Positions 46,546 through 57,875 of a stretch of 64,000 bases of DNA are shown in pieces. Below the pieces are notes generated by a model. That model was not told the DNA's origin. It saw only the letters and a program-made list of their open reading frames with translations, and searched no databases. The stretch spans positions 19,233,150 to 19,297,149 of the forward strand of contig NC_135559.1 in the NCBI RefSeq assembly GCF_964340395.1, read 5' to 3'. How positions within the stretch are numbered: position 1 is the stretch's first letter; each line of letters starts with the position of its first letter. Position numbers and translations under genes: made by a program. The stretch is from Glandiceps talaboti (taxonomy: Eukaryota > Hemichordata > Enteropneusta > Spengelidae).

Positions 46546-47751
46546 TTAATGTCGATGCGAGGTTGTCAAGGATGTCAATAAGGGTATTGTTTCGTCTCTC
46601 AGCATAGTAAAATTCTCAACAAAAACGTAATGTAATTTGTTCATATATTCTCTACACATAGTATGATTCTGCATCTTATCCACAAGTTTGAATGTCACCC
46701 TTTTTCGCCAATCATTGACAACACTTGTTGAATTATTTCTGATTGTGCTGAAACCACCATGTTGATTTTCATTTGATTGTGTATGCCCATCTATCCATTG
46801 ATAAACCTCGCTGTCTATATCGATTCCAACATGAGAGTACATGGTGTCAGCATACTCGCGTGGATGGTATGCAATATCTTCGAAACGTAAAATCTTAAAA
46901 TTGTCTTTCCAAGCCTGTGAACTGTTAGCTGTGAATAAAATATAATTCCGTAACATCTGTTCACAGTAGTGTATCAGTGTATCCGTAAGATGCTCATTCA
47001 AGTCACCAGCGTCCCATACTTTGTTAGACTCTCGGGTATTTTCGATCCAATTTGAATAATACATAGGTATAAAAGATGACATCATAGCTCTTGGGTCTCG
47101 GACAACATTGATAACTTTCAAGTTTACTGTAGGACTTTCCATTAATGGTATCAGATCTCTGACGTCTAACAGACGTATTGTTTTAGCAGCCCTATGTTGT
47201 GTTTTCTGGCAACACCTACCGACTGCCTGACGTCGTGTTATCAATGGTGTACATTTTGTCATTGTTTGTGAAAGTCGAATAGGTGATAACCACTTGAAAT
47301 ACTCATCCCATTGCTGAGCGTATTCACTAAAATTACAATCGTATATCTTCGCTAACAAATCCACTCCAACAACGGACATCTCTGGTGTTTTGACGATGTC
47401 TTTAAAACTTTCTAACGGTTCGAATAGGTAGAAAACTGTTGGATTTGACTGAAAAAAACCGCCCACAAAAGAGGAACCCGTACGAGCACCTGCGATAATC
47501 AGAATATTTGTACTCAATTTACGAACATTTCGTGTGTTCCCCATCCGTTCGATTGTCTGGATTGCATTGCTAATATCATCGGATGACTGATTAACACACA
47601 TGCATTGGTTTTGAACTCCACCTGAATGTACAGGCCCTCGTACTAAATATCCATGTGAATATTCTCCATTGAAATGATATATTCCAATATCCATTACCAC
47701 AAGAAGCATAGTGCAAAGGAACAGTACCAATAGGCCAATCGATGACTTCAT
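46546..47751 (-). CDS. Carbohydrate (GlcNAc/Gal 6-O type) sulfotransferase S1
   Basis: A 401-residue protein that should transfer sulfate from PAPS to sugar chains in the Golgi lumen. Residues about 5-26 form a single signal anchor (type II). The 5'-phosphosulfate loop is ARTGSSFVG (89-97). FYLFEPL (107-113) follows, as in CHST1-7 proteins. The 3'-phosphate motif is VVRDPRAMMSS (216-226). Several N-glycosylation sites (NFS, NSS, NST, NHT, NFT) fit a lumenal domain. The frame is open 40 codons further upstream, but the start at 47751 is preferred because it aligns with the start of the S3 protein. Length and intronless form fit the family. The exact acceptor sugar cannot be told. Confidence 0.9.
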   Translation of the reverse strand: MKSSIGLLVLFLCTMLLVVMDIGIYHFNGEYSHGYLVRGPVHSGGVQNQCMCVNQSSDDISNAIQTIERMGNTRNVRKLSTNILIIAGARTGSSFVGGFFQSNPTVFYLFEPLESFKDIVKTPEMSVVGVDLLAKIYDCNFSEYAQQWDEYFKWLSPIRLSQTMTKCTPLITRRQAVGRCCQKTQHRAAKTIRLLDVRDLIPLMESPTVNLKVINVVRDPRAMMSSFIPMYYSNWIENTRESNKVWDAGDLNEHLTDTLIHYCEQMLRNYILFTANSSQAWKDNFKILRFEDIAYHPREYADTMYSHVGIDIDSEVYQWIDGHTQSNENQHGGFSTIRNNSTSVVNDWRKRVTFKLVDKMQNHTMCREYMNKLHYVFVENFTMLRDETIPLLTSLTTSHRH

Positions 47752-48223
47752 TATTCTTAAGACAAACGAGTGTTCTATCCACAGTAAATAGGTGATGACC
47801 TCTAACAAACAACCCGGTTTACTATCCACTATGAAGTCGTAACAGCTTCCAACATCAAACAAATGTATCAATCAGAATGCTGTACATATGTCCACTTCCA
47901 TCGTGCATTGTATACAATATGTTCAGTGGTTTACATGGTAACCATACATATGTTAATCATAAAACTACACTTAATTGAAGTAGCTATGTGGATGAGAATT
48001 GGTATTTTTTTTATTAAATAGAACAAGTACGCATGTTTTTGGGTAAAACAACTGTCAAATAATGACCTTTTGATTTCACGCATCTCGAAATTACAGTGGT
48101 AATGAGACTACGAAGCAGGCAAACTACCGTTGTTGGTAGAAACATTCCAATAAATACCAATATGGTGCACAGTCACGAGAAGTGTCAAAATATCAGAAAT
48201 GTCCGTGCCTGTGATAATTATAA

Positions 48224-48549
48224 ATCACTTGACCTGAAAACAAAACGTCGTCTGGCTCGACAAACATCTAACATTGCTCCATTTTATCTCAAAAGATATT
48301 TCTTGAACCAGACGATAAAATGTAGCACTATTATTAATTTTTTGTACAGCCAGATGATAAAATGTATCCCAGTGTTTGTAAGGTTCTTTGTTGAAACAGA
48401 CGATATAATGTAGCAGTGTTGGTAAGATCTTTTGTTGAGCCAGACGATAAAGAAATGTAAATATTCAGCTTTTGTCGAGGCAGACGATAAAGAAATGAAG
48501 CATTCAGCTTTTGTCGAGGCAGACGACATTTTGTTTCAGGTCCCGTGAT
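48224..48549. mobile_element. TIR element with internal repeats, upstream of S1
   Basis: The ends are inverted repeats of about 40 bp (ATCACTTGACCTGAAAACAA ... on one side, ATCACGGGACCTGAAACAAA ... from the other strand), both leading into GTCGTCTG. The interior repeats a motif of the type TTTGTTGAGCCAGACGATAA six or so times. It lies 473 bp upstream of the S1 start codon and has a homologue at 57876-58158. Confidence 0.75.
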
Positions 48550-49440
48550 TTTCATTGTAATACTTCTTTCTTGTTTCAGTGAAACATGTAATTGATTGTG
48601 TCACTTACAAGCTTCACACGCTTTGACCTATCTGTCAGTGATATTTAATGTGTAGTGGTTCTGTCATATCTGAACACAGAAGTTGACGTTTCTCCATTAC
48701 AAGAGGAACATTTTATTAGTCAGGATGTTACAACTAGTAACAATGAAGTAAAACGTTTGCAATATTTCCCCAATTATCCTTTATAGCTCCAATATTAAGG
48801 GGTAAACGTATACTGTTTTAATTGCCATAATCACCAGCCCAGTATATTGTATTTTTCAATGTAATCAATCTGTAAACGGTGCAAAGAATGTAAATAATCA
48901 ATGACTATAGTGTAAATATAGATGCCATAAAAACGGTGTTTAGATCTCACCGAGAGCTATATTATATAATCATGGCTGTACTATCATTTACTTTTACCAG
49001 TCTGCTGTTTGTTAGTAGAACAATCCAGTTTACCAATTGACTACATTAGAAAGGACACACATAAAGCCTATAAGTTTTAACACTTGAAAGAGCATCCTTT
49101 TACACTTGATATGGATACTATAAATGAGTGTGATATCCACAGAAAGTACTTAACATTATTGCTATCGGTTGTGTATATTGTGGTCTGAAAAATAAGAACC
49201 AGGACTACAAAAGACACTTGGGTTGCAATTGTTATAGCAAGGAAACAATGCACCAACTATACTGGAATTTGTGAGCTAGAACCACAAATGTGTTTAGTGT
49301 TAGGCTGCTAGGCTTGAACTGTCAAGCTAAACGTTGGTGATGATCATCAAATATACCAATTGATTATATATTAAATTAGAATATTGTTCCACGTTTAGGT
49401 TGATATGGAAACGTGCACGTGGATTAACGTCATCTAGGCA

Positions 49441-49740
49441 CAATTATGAATTCGTTTTTGACACAAAGATAGACACATTTCAACTCAAGACTAACAAGAA
49501 CAGAGACACAATAAACATAGCAGGATAGTTTACCCATTTAAATTTGAACACTGATAAGCATTGCTATTCTTTCACAGTGCAGTAAAACACATTACATATG
49601 AACTTGATGATTTTAATGGGTGCAATCGTTTATTTTCTAACTGATAATCGACATATCAATTTGACTACTTCTACATCCCCACTGTGCACGGCATATATGC
49701 AAGTGTTTCTTTTGTATTAGAGGTTGTCTGAGGGTGTGTA
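49441..49740 (-). pseudogene. Degenerate repeat of unknown exon, copy 3
   Basis: Related to 42108-42390 and 50727-51010 (AACTTGATGATTTTAATGG, CACTGATAAGCATTGCTATT), outside the aligned S1/S2 pair. It shows that an older duplication preceded the S1/S2 event. Confidence 0.45.
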
Positions 49741-49990
49741 TTGAATGTCATTTTAGCTAGAAATACGTGCTGAATTTATATAATAATGAAAGGATTTGGT
49801 GTCTGTATAATTGGTGTTTTTGGCACCGTCTTATATGTCATCCGTGTTGCTGAGTAGAATATCATCTTTATAACCCATCCAACTTATTGAATACTTAATT
49901 ATGGTACTTTGGACATGCATACATAAAGCCATTTAAATATTGTTTAGGTTTTAACCATAGGATGAATATGAATGATATCTGTTTGCATTC

Positions 49991-49991
<1 letters not shown>

Positions 49992-50077
<86 letters not shown>
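49992..50077. repeat. TA microsatellite
   Basis: (TA)n directly before the 45-bp motif of S2. Confidence 0.97.
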
Positions 50078-50080
<3 letters not shown>

Positions 50081-50081
50081 T

Positions 50082-50126
50082 AGGCTCATGTTCTATCGAT
50101 AGATGGCGCTATTTAGTTTCCCAAAC
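50082..50126. repeat. 45-bp motif after (TA)n, copy 2
   Basis: AGGCTCATGTTCTATCGATA followed by GATGGCGCTATTTAGTTTCC. Same element as 41353-41397. Confidence 0.85.
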
Positions 50127-50726
50127 ATTTATATATATTTGCAATTCCATGTAATGTAATGAAGCAGTCCGATCCATATAAACAAGCATAAAAAATAATG
50201 ACAAACAATCAATAGCGAATATTTCGCAATGCCTGCACTGGAGAGAAATACGGTACATATATTAATAAACACACTGCACAGAAACATTGCTACTGTCTGC
50301 TACTCTCTTAGCAATATTGTAGACACTTTTCTGGACTAGTGCACCAAAAGACAAAACTGAATAAGGGACAAACTTAGAACTTATACTCGAACTTTGTTAT
50401 ATATTGTTCAATATGATTACAGAAGTAACAGTTGATATATAAAGTTTACAAATAAAACGTTTTCCTGAACGTAATGACTGAGTACATTGAGGTCCTAGAA
50501 GTATACGAATGTTTACCCGAGATATTTCGCTTGTTGGAATTCATCCACGTCCTTTCAATGCTTACCTGACATCAACCAAGCGGAAAGAGTTTTCAGAAAT
50601 GATGTCAAAACGTTTTACTAAAATATCACCCCCAAAATCTTAACACAAAAATTACGAGACACTATATCTCCATCAGAACAAACGCAACTCTACCCGATAG
50701 ATACTACAGCTAAAATAATATTGGTT

Positions 50727-51010
50727 GGTGTATTACTCATGGGATGCTGTTAACACAAAGATAGACGTATTTCAACTCAAGACTAACAATAACAGAGACA
50801 CAATAATCACAGCAGCATCCTTTGCCCAATCACATTGAACACTGATAAGCATCGATATTCTGTCACACTGCAGTGAAAACAGGCTTATAATGGAAATAGT
50901 AATGGACTTGATGATTTTAAGAGTTTGAATTGTTTATTTTATAACTGAAAATCAAGATATCAACTTGACTATTTCTACACCCCCACTGTGCACGGCACAT
51001 ATGTAATTGA
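50727..51010 (-). pseudogene. Degenerate repeat of unknown exon, copy 4
   Basis: S2 homologue of 42108-42390, frames broken. Confidence 0.45.
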
Positions 51011-51895
51011 TGTTTGCATTATAAGTTGTCTGTGTGTACGCGTGTTTGAAAATATCATGTTAGATGAGTGGAAAACTACACCAACATCATTTTAGCTGTA
51101 TTTTCGTTACAAGCATAGGTTTCATTTCATGTTGAATACAATCAGCTAGACAATAGTTTTGCATTAAAACTGCAGATACAGTCTTCATTCTCATAAACAA
51201 GAATGGGGATATGTGAAGGTAAATGTTTTAAATAAATATTTCAAACTTTGAAAATGAGATGTTTAGTAAAGCTTTAGTAAAGTATCAGATATCTGATTTA
51301 TGAAAATGAACATTCCAAAGCTTTCATACGAATACCATTTATCTTATTTTTAAGATTGTCTCTGTTTGGGTAGAAAGTTTAGTATTAGAAAGTTTGCTTG
51401 CGTTGATTGCTTTCTTTTATATTGAGTGAAAATGATTTGAAACATTTTGTTCGTATAATAATTGGATTTCATGTTGTTAAATGTTAGGACCCATGCAGCT
51501 TTCTTCCACAGCGCTGTCTATGACCAAATATGTCATGATGATGTTGCAGATAATAAAAGGGAATTCTGTTTGAAGTAATATGTCAATTAGGAATAAATAC
51601 CGCTTATGAACAAACAAGCGATTACACGGATTTTAAAGAGAAGGTACAGCTTGACGGGCTTTGAACTCGTTACACATGTTCAGTAACATAAATGCATAGT
51701 TGTTTTTATAGGTTCGGTACAGGAAGGCATTAGTAAACCTTGTACATTAAATGTTTAAAAAACACATACATGAAAAAACCCATGGATATTCGTTTGGAGA
51801 CTACAGTATATATTTTGTTAAAATTTCAAACAGCATAGCAGGTAATTATATAGTAAACGTTCTGATGTGAAATGGAAATCGAAGTTGCATGCCAT

Positions 51896-52160
51896 GGTGT
51901 TTCACTCATGGGACATGATTTATTTTTCACATGAACGAGGACATGTTTCAACACTAAAATTAAGAGACACGACAGACACAACAGGATCCCATACCCGAAC
52001 CTCAAGTGATAAGCATTGCTATTCTTGTGCAGTGTAGTAGAAACAGACTTCTGCTGAAAAAAAGATTACTCCTGAATTTAATGGCGTCAGTAGTTTTCTT
52101 CAGATAATCAACATGAGTACTTGTCTGCTTCTCCATCCCAACTGTGTGAGGCAACTGTAA
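51896..52160 (-). pseudogene. Frame-broken homologue of the 153-residue frame
   Basis: S2 counterpart of 44308-44769. It begins VGMEKQTSTHVDYLKKTTDA on the minus strand, has lost 12 bases (GATGATTTTAAT), and is shifted by an indel in the run GCTGAAAAAAAG, which brings in stops. Confidence 0.5.
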
Positions 52161-53080
52161 ATTATTCATAGGGCATTTGAAGTTGTTTGAACATATGTGT
52201 AAATTGTGGTGTCACATGAGGGAAACGCCAAGGCGACTTGAATTTCCATGTAATCTCCCTTTACAGTCCGCACTTAAGCTTAATTTGGTTCATTGCCGAT
52301 TCATAGTCAGCCTTTAGAAGAAAATAAATATCGATCTGCTCACAAAATAGTTGAAATATTATAATGCCGTGAATTTGCTATAGGGAACATTTGACTTGTC
52401 TAAAAATGTGATGTCCTGGTATCACTATGCTGTGTAGCAATGAGTGGCACTTGTACGTCGAACAATAACTTCAATGATTTCGTATAGTGCATATTTACAG
52501 ATTGCATGTTAGCACATGTAATTTTTTTTGTGTGTGATAAATTGATAACTTATGATGTTGGTATTCATATACATGGTTTTATTCACACGGGTGTTGGTCT
52601 GCATTACACAGAAACAACACACAATTCTATTCATACCATTTATTAACAACCACGTGTATTGTTCGTGTTAACTCGGGGGATTTTACAATTATTACAAATA
52701 CGTAAATGTAGGACAGTCAACTAAAAATAATTTTTATGAAAAAGCATATACTTGTATATGTATACTATACAAGCAAATCAGGTTGGCACAGATATAGTTG
52801 CAAATATAAAACATATAGACCAGGCCTAATTTAATATATTCGATTTTAATGTCATAATCTCTTTTTTTTATGTATTTCGAAACGTATTTGACCTCATCAT
52901 TTCCACTGGTGTTTAAAGCTGTATTAGATGTATAAGTACTTTATAACATTTTTCAGAAACAATAATAAGACGTTGTACATGTTAACTAGAGGTGGATGTT
53001 GTCTTAAAGTAGTCTGCAACAAGTTGAAATCACGATCACATTGGGCACTGATTTTAAGGTTTGGATCCAAATATTTAAAC

Positions 53081-53216
53081 AATAATGTACGCCCTCCCAG
53101 CCCATAATGGACGAAAGCAAACTTTGAACGACATAATGGGCGAGTCAACAGCCGAGCCCATTATGGAGTGCAAAGTTTGCTTGAGTCCATTATGGACTGG
53201 GAGGGCATACATTATT
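53081..53216. repeat. Long palindrome with 61-bp arms
   Basis: Left arm 53081-53141 and right arm 53156-53216 are near-perfect inverted repeats (AATAATGTACGCCCTCCCAG ... CCATAATGGGC) around a 14-bp loop. Absent from S1. Confidence 0.88.
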
Positions 53217-53219
53217 GTT

Positions 53220-53632
53220 ATTATTTTATAGTTTTGTCAATTCCAGTGAATTTGTAGACCGAGAAACGCAAAACAACGTATAATATACACAGCGCTGAAC
53301 ATCGTCTGCCATGTTCGGCCCGGAAGCTGAATACAAATCATAGCGACACACGTACGTACACGTACACACATATACACTTCAATGAACTGCTGTGAACACA
53401 AATTTGTTTCATGAATGCGTTGTATTTTTAAACAGTGGAAATGACAATCATAAGTAACAACATACATTTCGAAATGATACCTAGTCGTATGAAGAAACAG
53501 AACAAATAAGCTTGTATTGTTATGCTCGTTCCGGGGCCGCGATGCCCAATAACGGAGTACATTATCAGTAATTAATAATGTACAGCGATGACGTCACAAA
53601 ATTCACTGGAATTGGTAATGCTATAAAATAAT
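53220..53632. mobile_element. 413-bp TIR element beside the palindrome
   Basis: Ends are inverted repeats of about 38 bp centred on CAATTCCAGTGAATTT (left, 53220-53259) and AAATTCACTGGAATTG (right, 53594-53632), each bounded by TTATTTTATAG or its complement. The interior is non-coding. Absent from S1. Confidence 0.7.
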
Positions 53633-53851
53633 ATTTATTATATTATACCAGTATATTGATGGTGGAAATCGAGGGATCTGATTGGTCTAGACATCGAACT
53701 AGCGCGTCTAAAACAAGTGATAATGCACTGCTGGTACGATAATGCACTGCTGGCACGCGTCCAAATTTTGTTCTTGTACGAGCGTTGAGTTGTAGTCCGC
53801 CGTGATACTGATAGTGAACTCTTCGAATTGTCAGAGGAGGATTTTCTCTCA

Positions 53852-54019
53852 ATGAGACAATATTTTATGAGAAATTATGAAGGAAATTTCGAAAGTAACC
53901 CAGTCATCGCGTATTTGTTCAAATCATCGCCTACTACATGTACTAAGGTCAAGGTGCTAGGCATGCACGAGATCGGTCCCAGCCTCGGCGCGGCGCGGCT
54001 AGCTGGAGTGGAAATATTG
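53852..54019 (+). CDS. Weak candidate exon in GC-rich DNA
   Basis: An open frame from ATG (MRQYFMRNYEGNFESNPVIA) runs to a good donor (ATTG|GTGAGC) at 54020 in a locally GC-rich, CpG-containing stretch. The frame is also open upstream (ELFELSEEDFLS). The family is not recognised. It may be the start of a gene or part of a mobile element, since the surrounding 2 kb are full of palindromes. Confidence 0.22.
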
Positions 54020-54186
54020 GTGAGCTGTCCTGTCCTGTCATAAAAATGAAGCAGGTGAAAGAGGTTACACTGGCCGACTTACCATTAATCTAAATAGAAA
54101 TTTGTCTGGGATCCTGTCCTAAATCTGCTGAGGTAACTTCCAGTAATATAAATACATTGTAAATATCAACCTGTCTATCACTTCAC

Positions 54187-54250
54187 CGAGTCACGAATTC
54201 GGCCGGGAGCGATCGAAGCGAGTCACGAATTCGGCCGGGAGCGATCGAAT
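54187..54250. repeat. 32-bp tandem direct repeat
   Basis: Two copies of CGAGTCACGAATTCGGCCGG... with a 32-bp period, differing only in the last base. GC-rich against AT-rich surroundings. Confidence 0.93.
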
Positions 54251-54530
54251 AAACCACTTCAAGTTTATACCTTGAGTCAAACAGGTTGTTTATTCATCAC
54301 TGTGCACTTTTAATGAGCCGATCAATGTACAGATTATCCCTAGAAACGACGAGCAGATAAAATAAATCCAGTCGCTGCATGACGTTCACATTATTGAGGC
54401 CAAGATCAGCTGTCTTGAAAAGCAGCGTTATTGTTATGCAAATTAGACACAGAGGCGCATACTATGAAACGAGAAAACGTTAGTTCTTATCTTGTTTCCG
54501 ATATTATCAATATACTAGTATAATATAATA

Positions 54531-54672
54531 GCGATAAACCACCCCCTGGGGAAGGTATACCACTCGGTTTTGACCAGTGAACTCAATATATGCACTCGCT
54601 ATCGCTCGTGCATATATTTCGTTCACTGGTCAAAACCTCTTGGTATACCATCCCCAGGGGGTGGTTTATTGC
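54531..54672. mobile_element. 142-bp near-perfect palindrome (foldback element)
   Basis: Arms of about 69 bp start GCGATAAACCACCCCCTGGG and GCAATAAACCACCCCCTGGG (other strand) and meet at about 54601 with almost no loop. There is only a handful of mismatches. It is not present in S1. Confidence 0.88.
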
Positions 54673-55614
54673 TTAATTATACCATGCACAAGCCAAGTTG
54701 AACAAAACAAATGGAATATATACTCTGGTCGTTCTACATCATGACAACGCGAATCTATGTCATGACAACTCGTGTCTACGTCACTGGTTCTGCTGTGTGT
54801 GTTCAAAATGTGAGTCAAAATGTTCAAAATTGCCATTATATTTTCCATGACCTTTCTGATATTACGCGCTGGTAAATGTGTGTTATTCTTCAATATTTGT
54901 CTTTCAGTCGGGCAATACTCATGACCTAAGGGTAGTTACTACTTTTGTAGCGACTCGTAGTGACAAAGGCTCCATAGGTCACTCGTATTTTCATTTGCTG
55001 AACGAAGAAATACTATTGGGAATAACATCTAATTGTAGTATATATTTTATTGTACAACTACACGAACACGTTTTACCCCCATGTGATTCAATACTGTTCA
55101 GGGTGTACACAATCACAATTAAGTGTGAAATATAAAACGAACCAATATCTAAAAACTAAACAATTATGTGCCATATGTGTTTTTATTATGCAATGCACTG
55201 ATTATTCCCCATGCGCGTTTGATTGATCAGTTTCTGATGCATGCAAATCTGATTACAAATGTGTGTTTATTGTATTTAGATAATATTCCCCAAAATATTT
55301 CCTTGTTCTGCCAAGGAAAACACGAGTGACCTAAGGGGTCTTTGCACTAGGAGTCGTAGACAAGTAGTGACAACGCTTAGGGCTCGAGTATTTTCCTGCT
55401 GAATGAAGAACTACATTGGAGAATAACATACCAGCGCCAGTAATATAAAAAAATCGGGGAGGGGGTAATAATGGCAATTTTCGAACACAGCAGAACCAGT
55501 GACGTAGACACTTGTTGTTGTGACAAAGACGTGCGTTGTTGTGACGTTAAACGATCGACCAGAGTATATACATTCTATATTTTTGTTCAACTTGGCTCGT
55601 GCATGGTACATCAT
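54673..55614. mobile_element. Large inverted-repeat element with internal direct repeats
   Basis: Left arm 54673-54845 is the reverse complement of 55455-55614 (both contain AGAACCAGTGACGTAGACAC in one orientation). Between them, 54920-55030 and 55330-55436 are diverged direct repeats (TGACCTAAGGG ... TAGTGACAA ... GAATAACAT). S1 holds only the right-hand part (45935-46200). Confidence 0.7.
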
Positions 55615-55940
55615 AGCAATGCGTGTGCCATGAAATAATAATGACTTGTCTGAGATCTATTTTGACTGACCTGATTATGCTCTCTTCACTTATACCCTTT
55701 GGGCTTTATTGTGATCACCCAGTCCCTATTTTCGCCAATATTAACATGCTGAATTTTGGTATGGACCCCAAAATTTGAGTCGATATATTGCACCGTACTC
55801 TGTGTACTATTAAAAAAATATGTTTACACACGGAAGTTTCAATACTTTGCATGGTCTATAATAGTCAAAAGAGTTTCAAAGAACAACTCAGTTACAGCTA
55901 AGTTTATTAATTGCCAGTTCTTTTTATTGTCCATACGAGG

Positions 55941-57128
55941 TTATCTCAAGGATGTCAATAAGGGTATTGTTTCGTCTCTCAGCATAGTAAAATTCTCAAC
56001 AAAAACGTAATGTAATTTGTTCATATATTCTCTACACATAGTATGATTCTGCATCTTATCCACAAGTTTGAATGTCACTCGTTTTCGCCAATCATTGACA
56101 ACACTTGTTGAATTTCTGATTGTGCCGAAACCACCATGTTGCTTTTCATTTGATTGTGTATGCTTATCTATCCATTGATAAACTTCGCTGTCTATATCGA
56201 TTCCAACATGAGAGTACATGATGTCAGCATACTCGCGTGGATTTAGAGCAATATCTTCGAAACGTAAAATCTTAAAATTGTCTTTCCAAGCCTGTGAACT
56301 GTTAGCTGTGAATAAAATATAATTCCGTAACATCTGTTCACAGTAGTGTATCAGTGTATCCGTAAGATGCTCATTCAAGACACCAGCGTCCCATACTTTG
56401 TTAGACTCTCGGGTATTTTCGATCCAATTTGAATAATACATAGGTATAAAAGATGACATCATAGCTCTTGGGTCTCGGACAACATTGATAACTTTCAAGT
56501 TTACTGTAGGACTTTCCATTAATGGTATCAGATCTCTGACGTCTAACAGACGTATTGTTTTAGCAGCCCTATGTTGTGTTTTCTGGCAACACCTACCGAC
56601 TGCCTGACGTCGTGTTATCAATGGTGTACATTTTGTCATTGTTTGTGAAAGTCGAATAGGTGATAACCACTTGAAATACTCATCCCATTGCTGAGCGTAT
56701 TCACTAAAATTACAATCGTATATCTTCGCTAACAAATCCACTCCAACAACGGACATCTCTGGTGTTTTGACGATGTCTTTAAGACTTCCTAACGGTTCGA
56801 ATATGTAGAAAACTGTTGGATTTGATTGAAAAATATCGCCCACAAAAGAGGAACCCGTACGAGCGCCTGCGATAATCAGAATGTTTGCACTCAATTTACG
56901 AACATTTCGTGTGTTCCCCATCCGTTCGATTGTCTGGATTGCATTGCTAATATCATCGGATGACTGATCAACACACATGCATTGGTTTTGAACTCCACCT
57001 GAATGTACAGGCCCTCGTACTAAATATTCATGTGAATATTCTCCATTGAAATGATATATTCCAATATCCATTACCACAAGAAGCATAGTGCAAAGGAACA
57101 GTACCAATAGGCCAATCGATGACTTCAT
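55941..57128 (-). CDS. Carbohydrate (GlcNAc/Gal 6-O type) sulfotransferase S2
   Basis: A 395-residue near-twin of S1, encoding a predicted Golgi type II enzyme that uses PAPS. It has the same anchor (MKSSIGLLVLFLCTMLLVV), PAPS loop GARTGSSFVG, FYIFEPL (Ile for Leu), VVRDPRAMMSS and the C-terminal WRKRVTF block. Differences include IFQ for FFQ after the loop, EALNP-type changes near the second half, one Asn fewer in the NNST stretch, and a shorter C-terminus (TSLR). A 40-codon in-frame extension upstream is kept as in S1. The changes are conservative, so both copies look functional. Confidence 0.9.
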   Translation of the reverse strand: MKSSIGLLVLFLCTMLLVVMDIGIYHFNGEYSHEYLVRGPVHSGGVQNQCMCVDQSSDDISNAIQTIERMGNTRNVRKLSANILIIAGARTGSSFVGDIFQSNPTVFYIFEPLGSLKDIVKTPEMSVVGVDLLAKIYDCNFSEYAQQWDEYFKWLSPIRLSQTMTKCTPLITRRQAVGRCCQKTQHRAAKTIRLLDVRDLIPLMESPTVNLKVINVVRDPRAMMSSFIPMYYSNWIENTRESNKVWDAGVLNEHLTDTLIHYCEQMLRNYILFTANSSQAWKDNFKILRFEDIALNPREYADIMYSHVGIDIDSEVYQWIDKHTQSNEKQHGGFGTIRNSTSVVNDWRKRVTFKLVDKMQNHTMCREYMNKLHYVFVENFTMLRDETIPLLTSLR

Positions 57129-57427
57129 TATTCTTAAGACAAACGAGTGTTCTATCCACAGTAAATAAGTGATCGCCTCTACCAAACAACCCGATTTACT
57201 ATCCACTGTGAAGTCGTGACAGCTTCCAACATCCAACAAATGTCTCAATCAGAATGCTGTACACTTACCCACTTCCGCCATGCATTGTTGAAAATACGTT
57301 CGGTGGTTTACATGGTAACCATACATATGTAAATCATAAATCTACACTTAATTGAAGTAGCTATATGTGGATGAGAATTTGTATTTATTTTTTTTATTAA
57401 TAGAACAAGTATGCTTAGGACGCGTCG

Positions 57428-57689
57428 CATGTGTTCAATTTCCTCTAGTTTTCAGAACACATGCATTATGTGTACTTGCTCTGAACACTGTGTTCAAAAG
57501 GTGTTACAGTGTGCCGATGCTTCAACAGCGTTCTATTTCGTATGATTTTGAACATATGTGTTCAAATAAAGTCACAGTATGTTCTAAAAATGTGCACACG
57601 TGTTCTAGTTTTCTTACTTCACACATACAGTGCATTCAAAAAGTGTTACAATTAAGTGTGCTAGTATGTGTTCAATAATTGAACACATG
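57428..57689. mobile_element. TIR insertion rich in TGTTC/GAACA, S2 only
   Basis: Ends are the 13-bp inverted repeats CATGTGTTCAATT and AATTGAACACATG. The interior has about ten further GAACA or TGTTC words. S1 lacks it at the matching place (about 48035). Confidence 0.65.
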
Positions 57690-57875
57690 ACTTTTTTGGG
57701 GGAAAAAACTACTGTCAAATAATGACGCTTACACGAATCTCAAAATTACAGTGGTAATGAGACCATATGAAGCAGGCAAATCGTTGTTGGTAGAAACTTT
57801 CCAATAAATACCAATATGCTGCACAGTCAGGAGAAGTATCAAAATACCTGAAATGATGCTGCCTTTTAATTATAA

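Larger units (their letters stand above)
41347..49440. repeat. Sulfotransferase duplication segment S1
   Basis: Sequence from 41347 to about 48718 recurs as 50082 to about 58322. A further patch at 49382-49440 recurs at 58690-58745. Coding content is the sulfotransferase at 46546-47751. The rest (41400-42740, 43920-44300, 44780-46540, 47900-48220 and 48720-49380) is AT-rich and shows no gene I can support. Confidence 0.88.

Noticed and set aside
53643-53852. A minus-strand frame of 69 codons with a tandem CGATAATGCACTGCTGG repeat
   Set aside because: It lies over a short direct repeat and promoter-like DNA. No motif or splice signal supports it.
57428-57689. A steroid-receptor response-element cluster
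   Set aside because: The GAACA/TGTTC words are abundant, but the spacing of full 15-bp palindromes is not consistent and the sequence has the ends of a mobile element.
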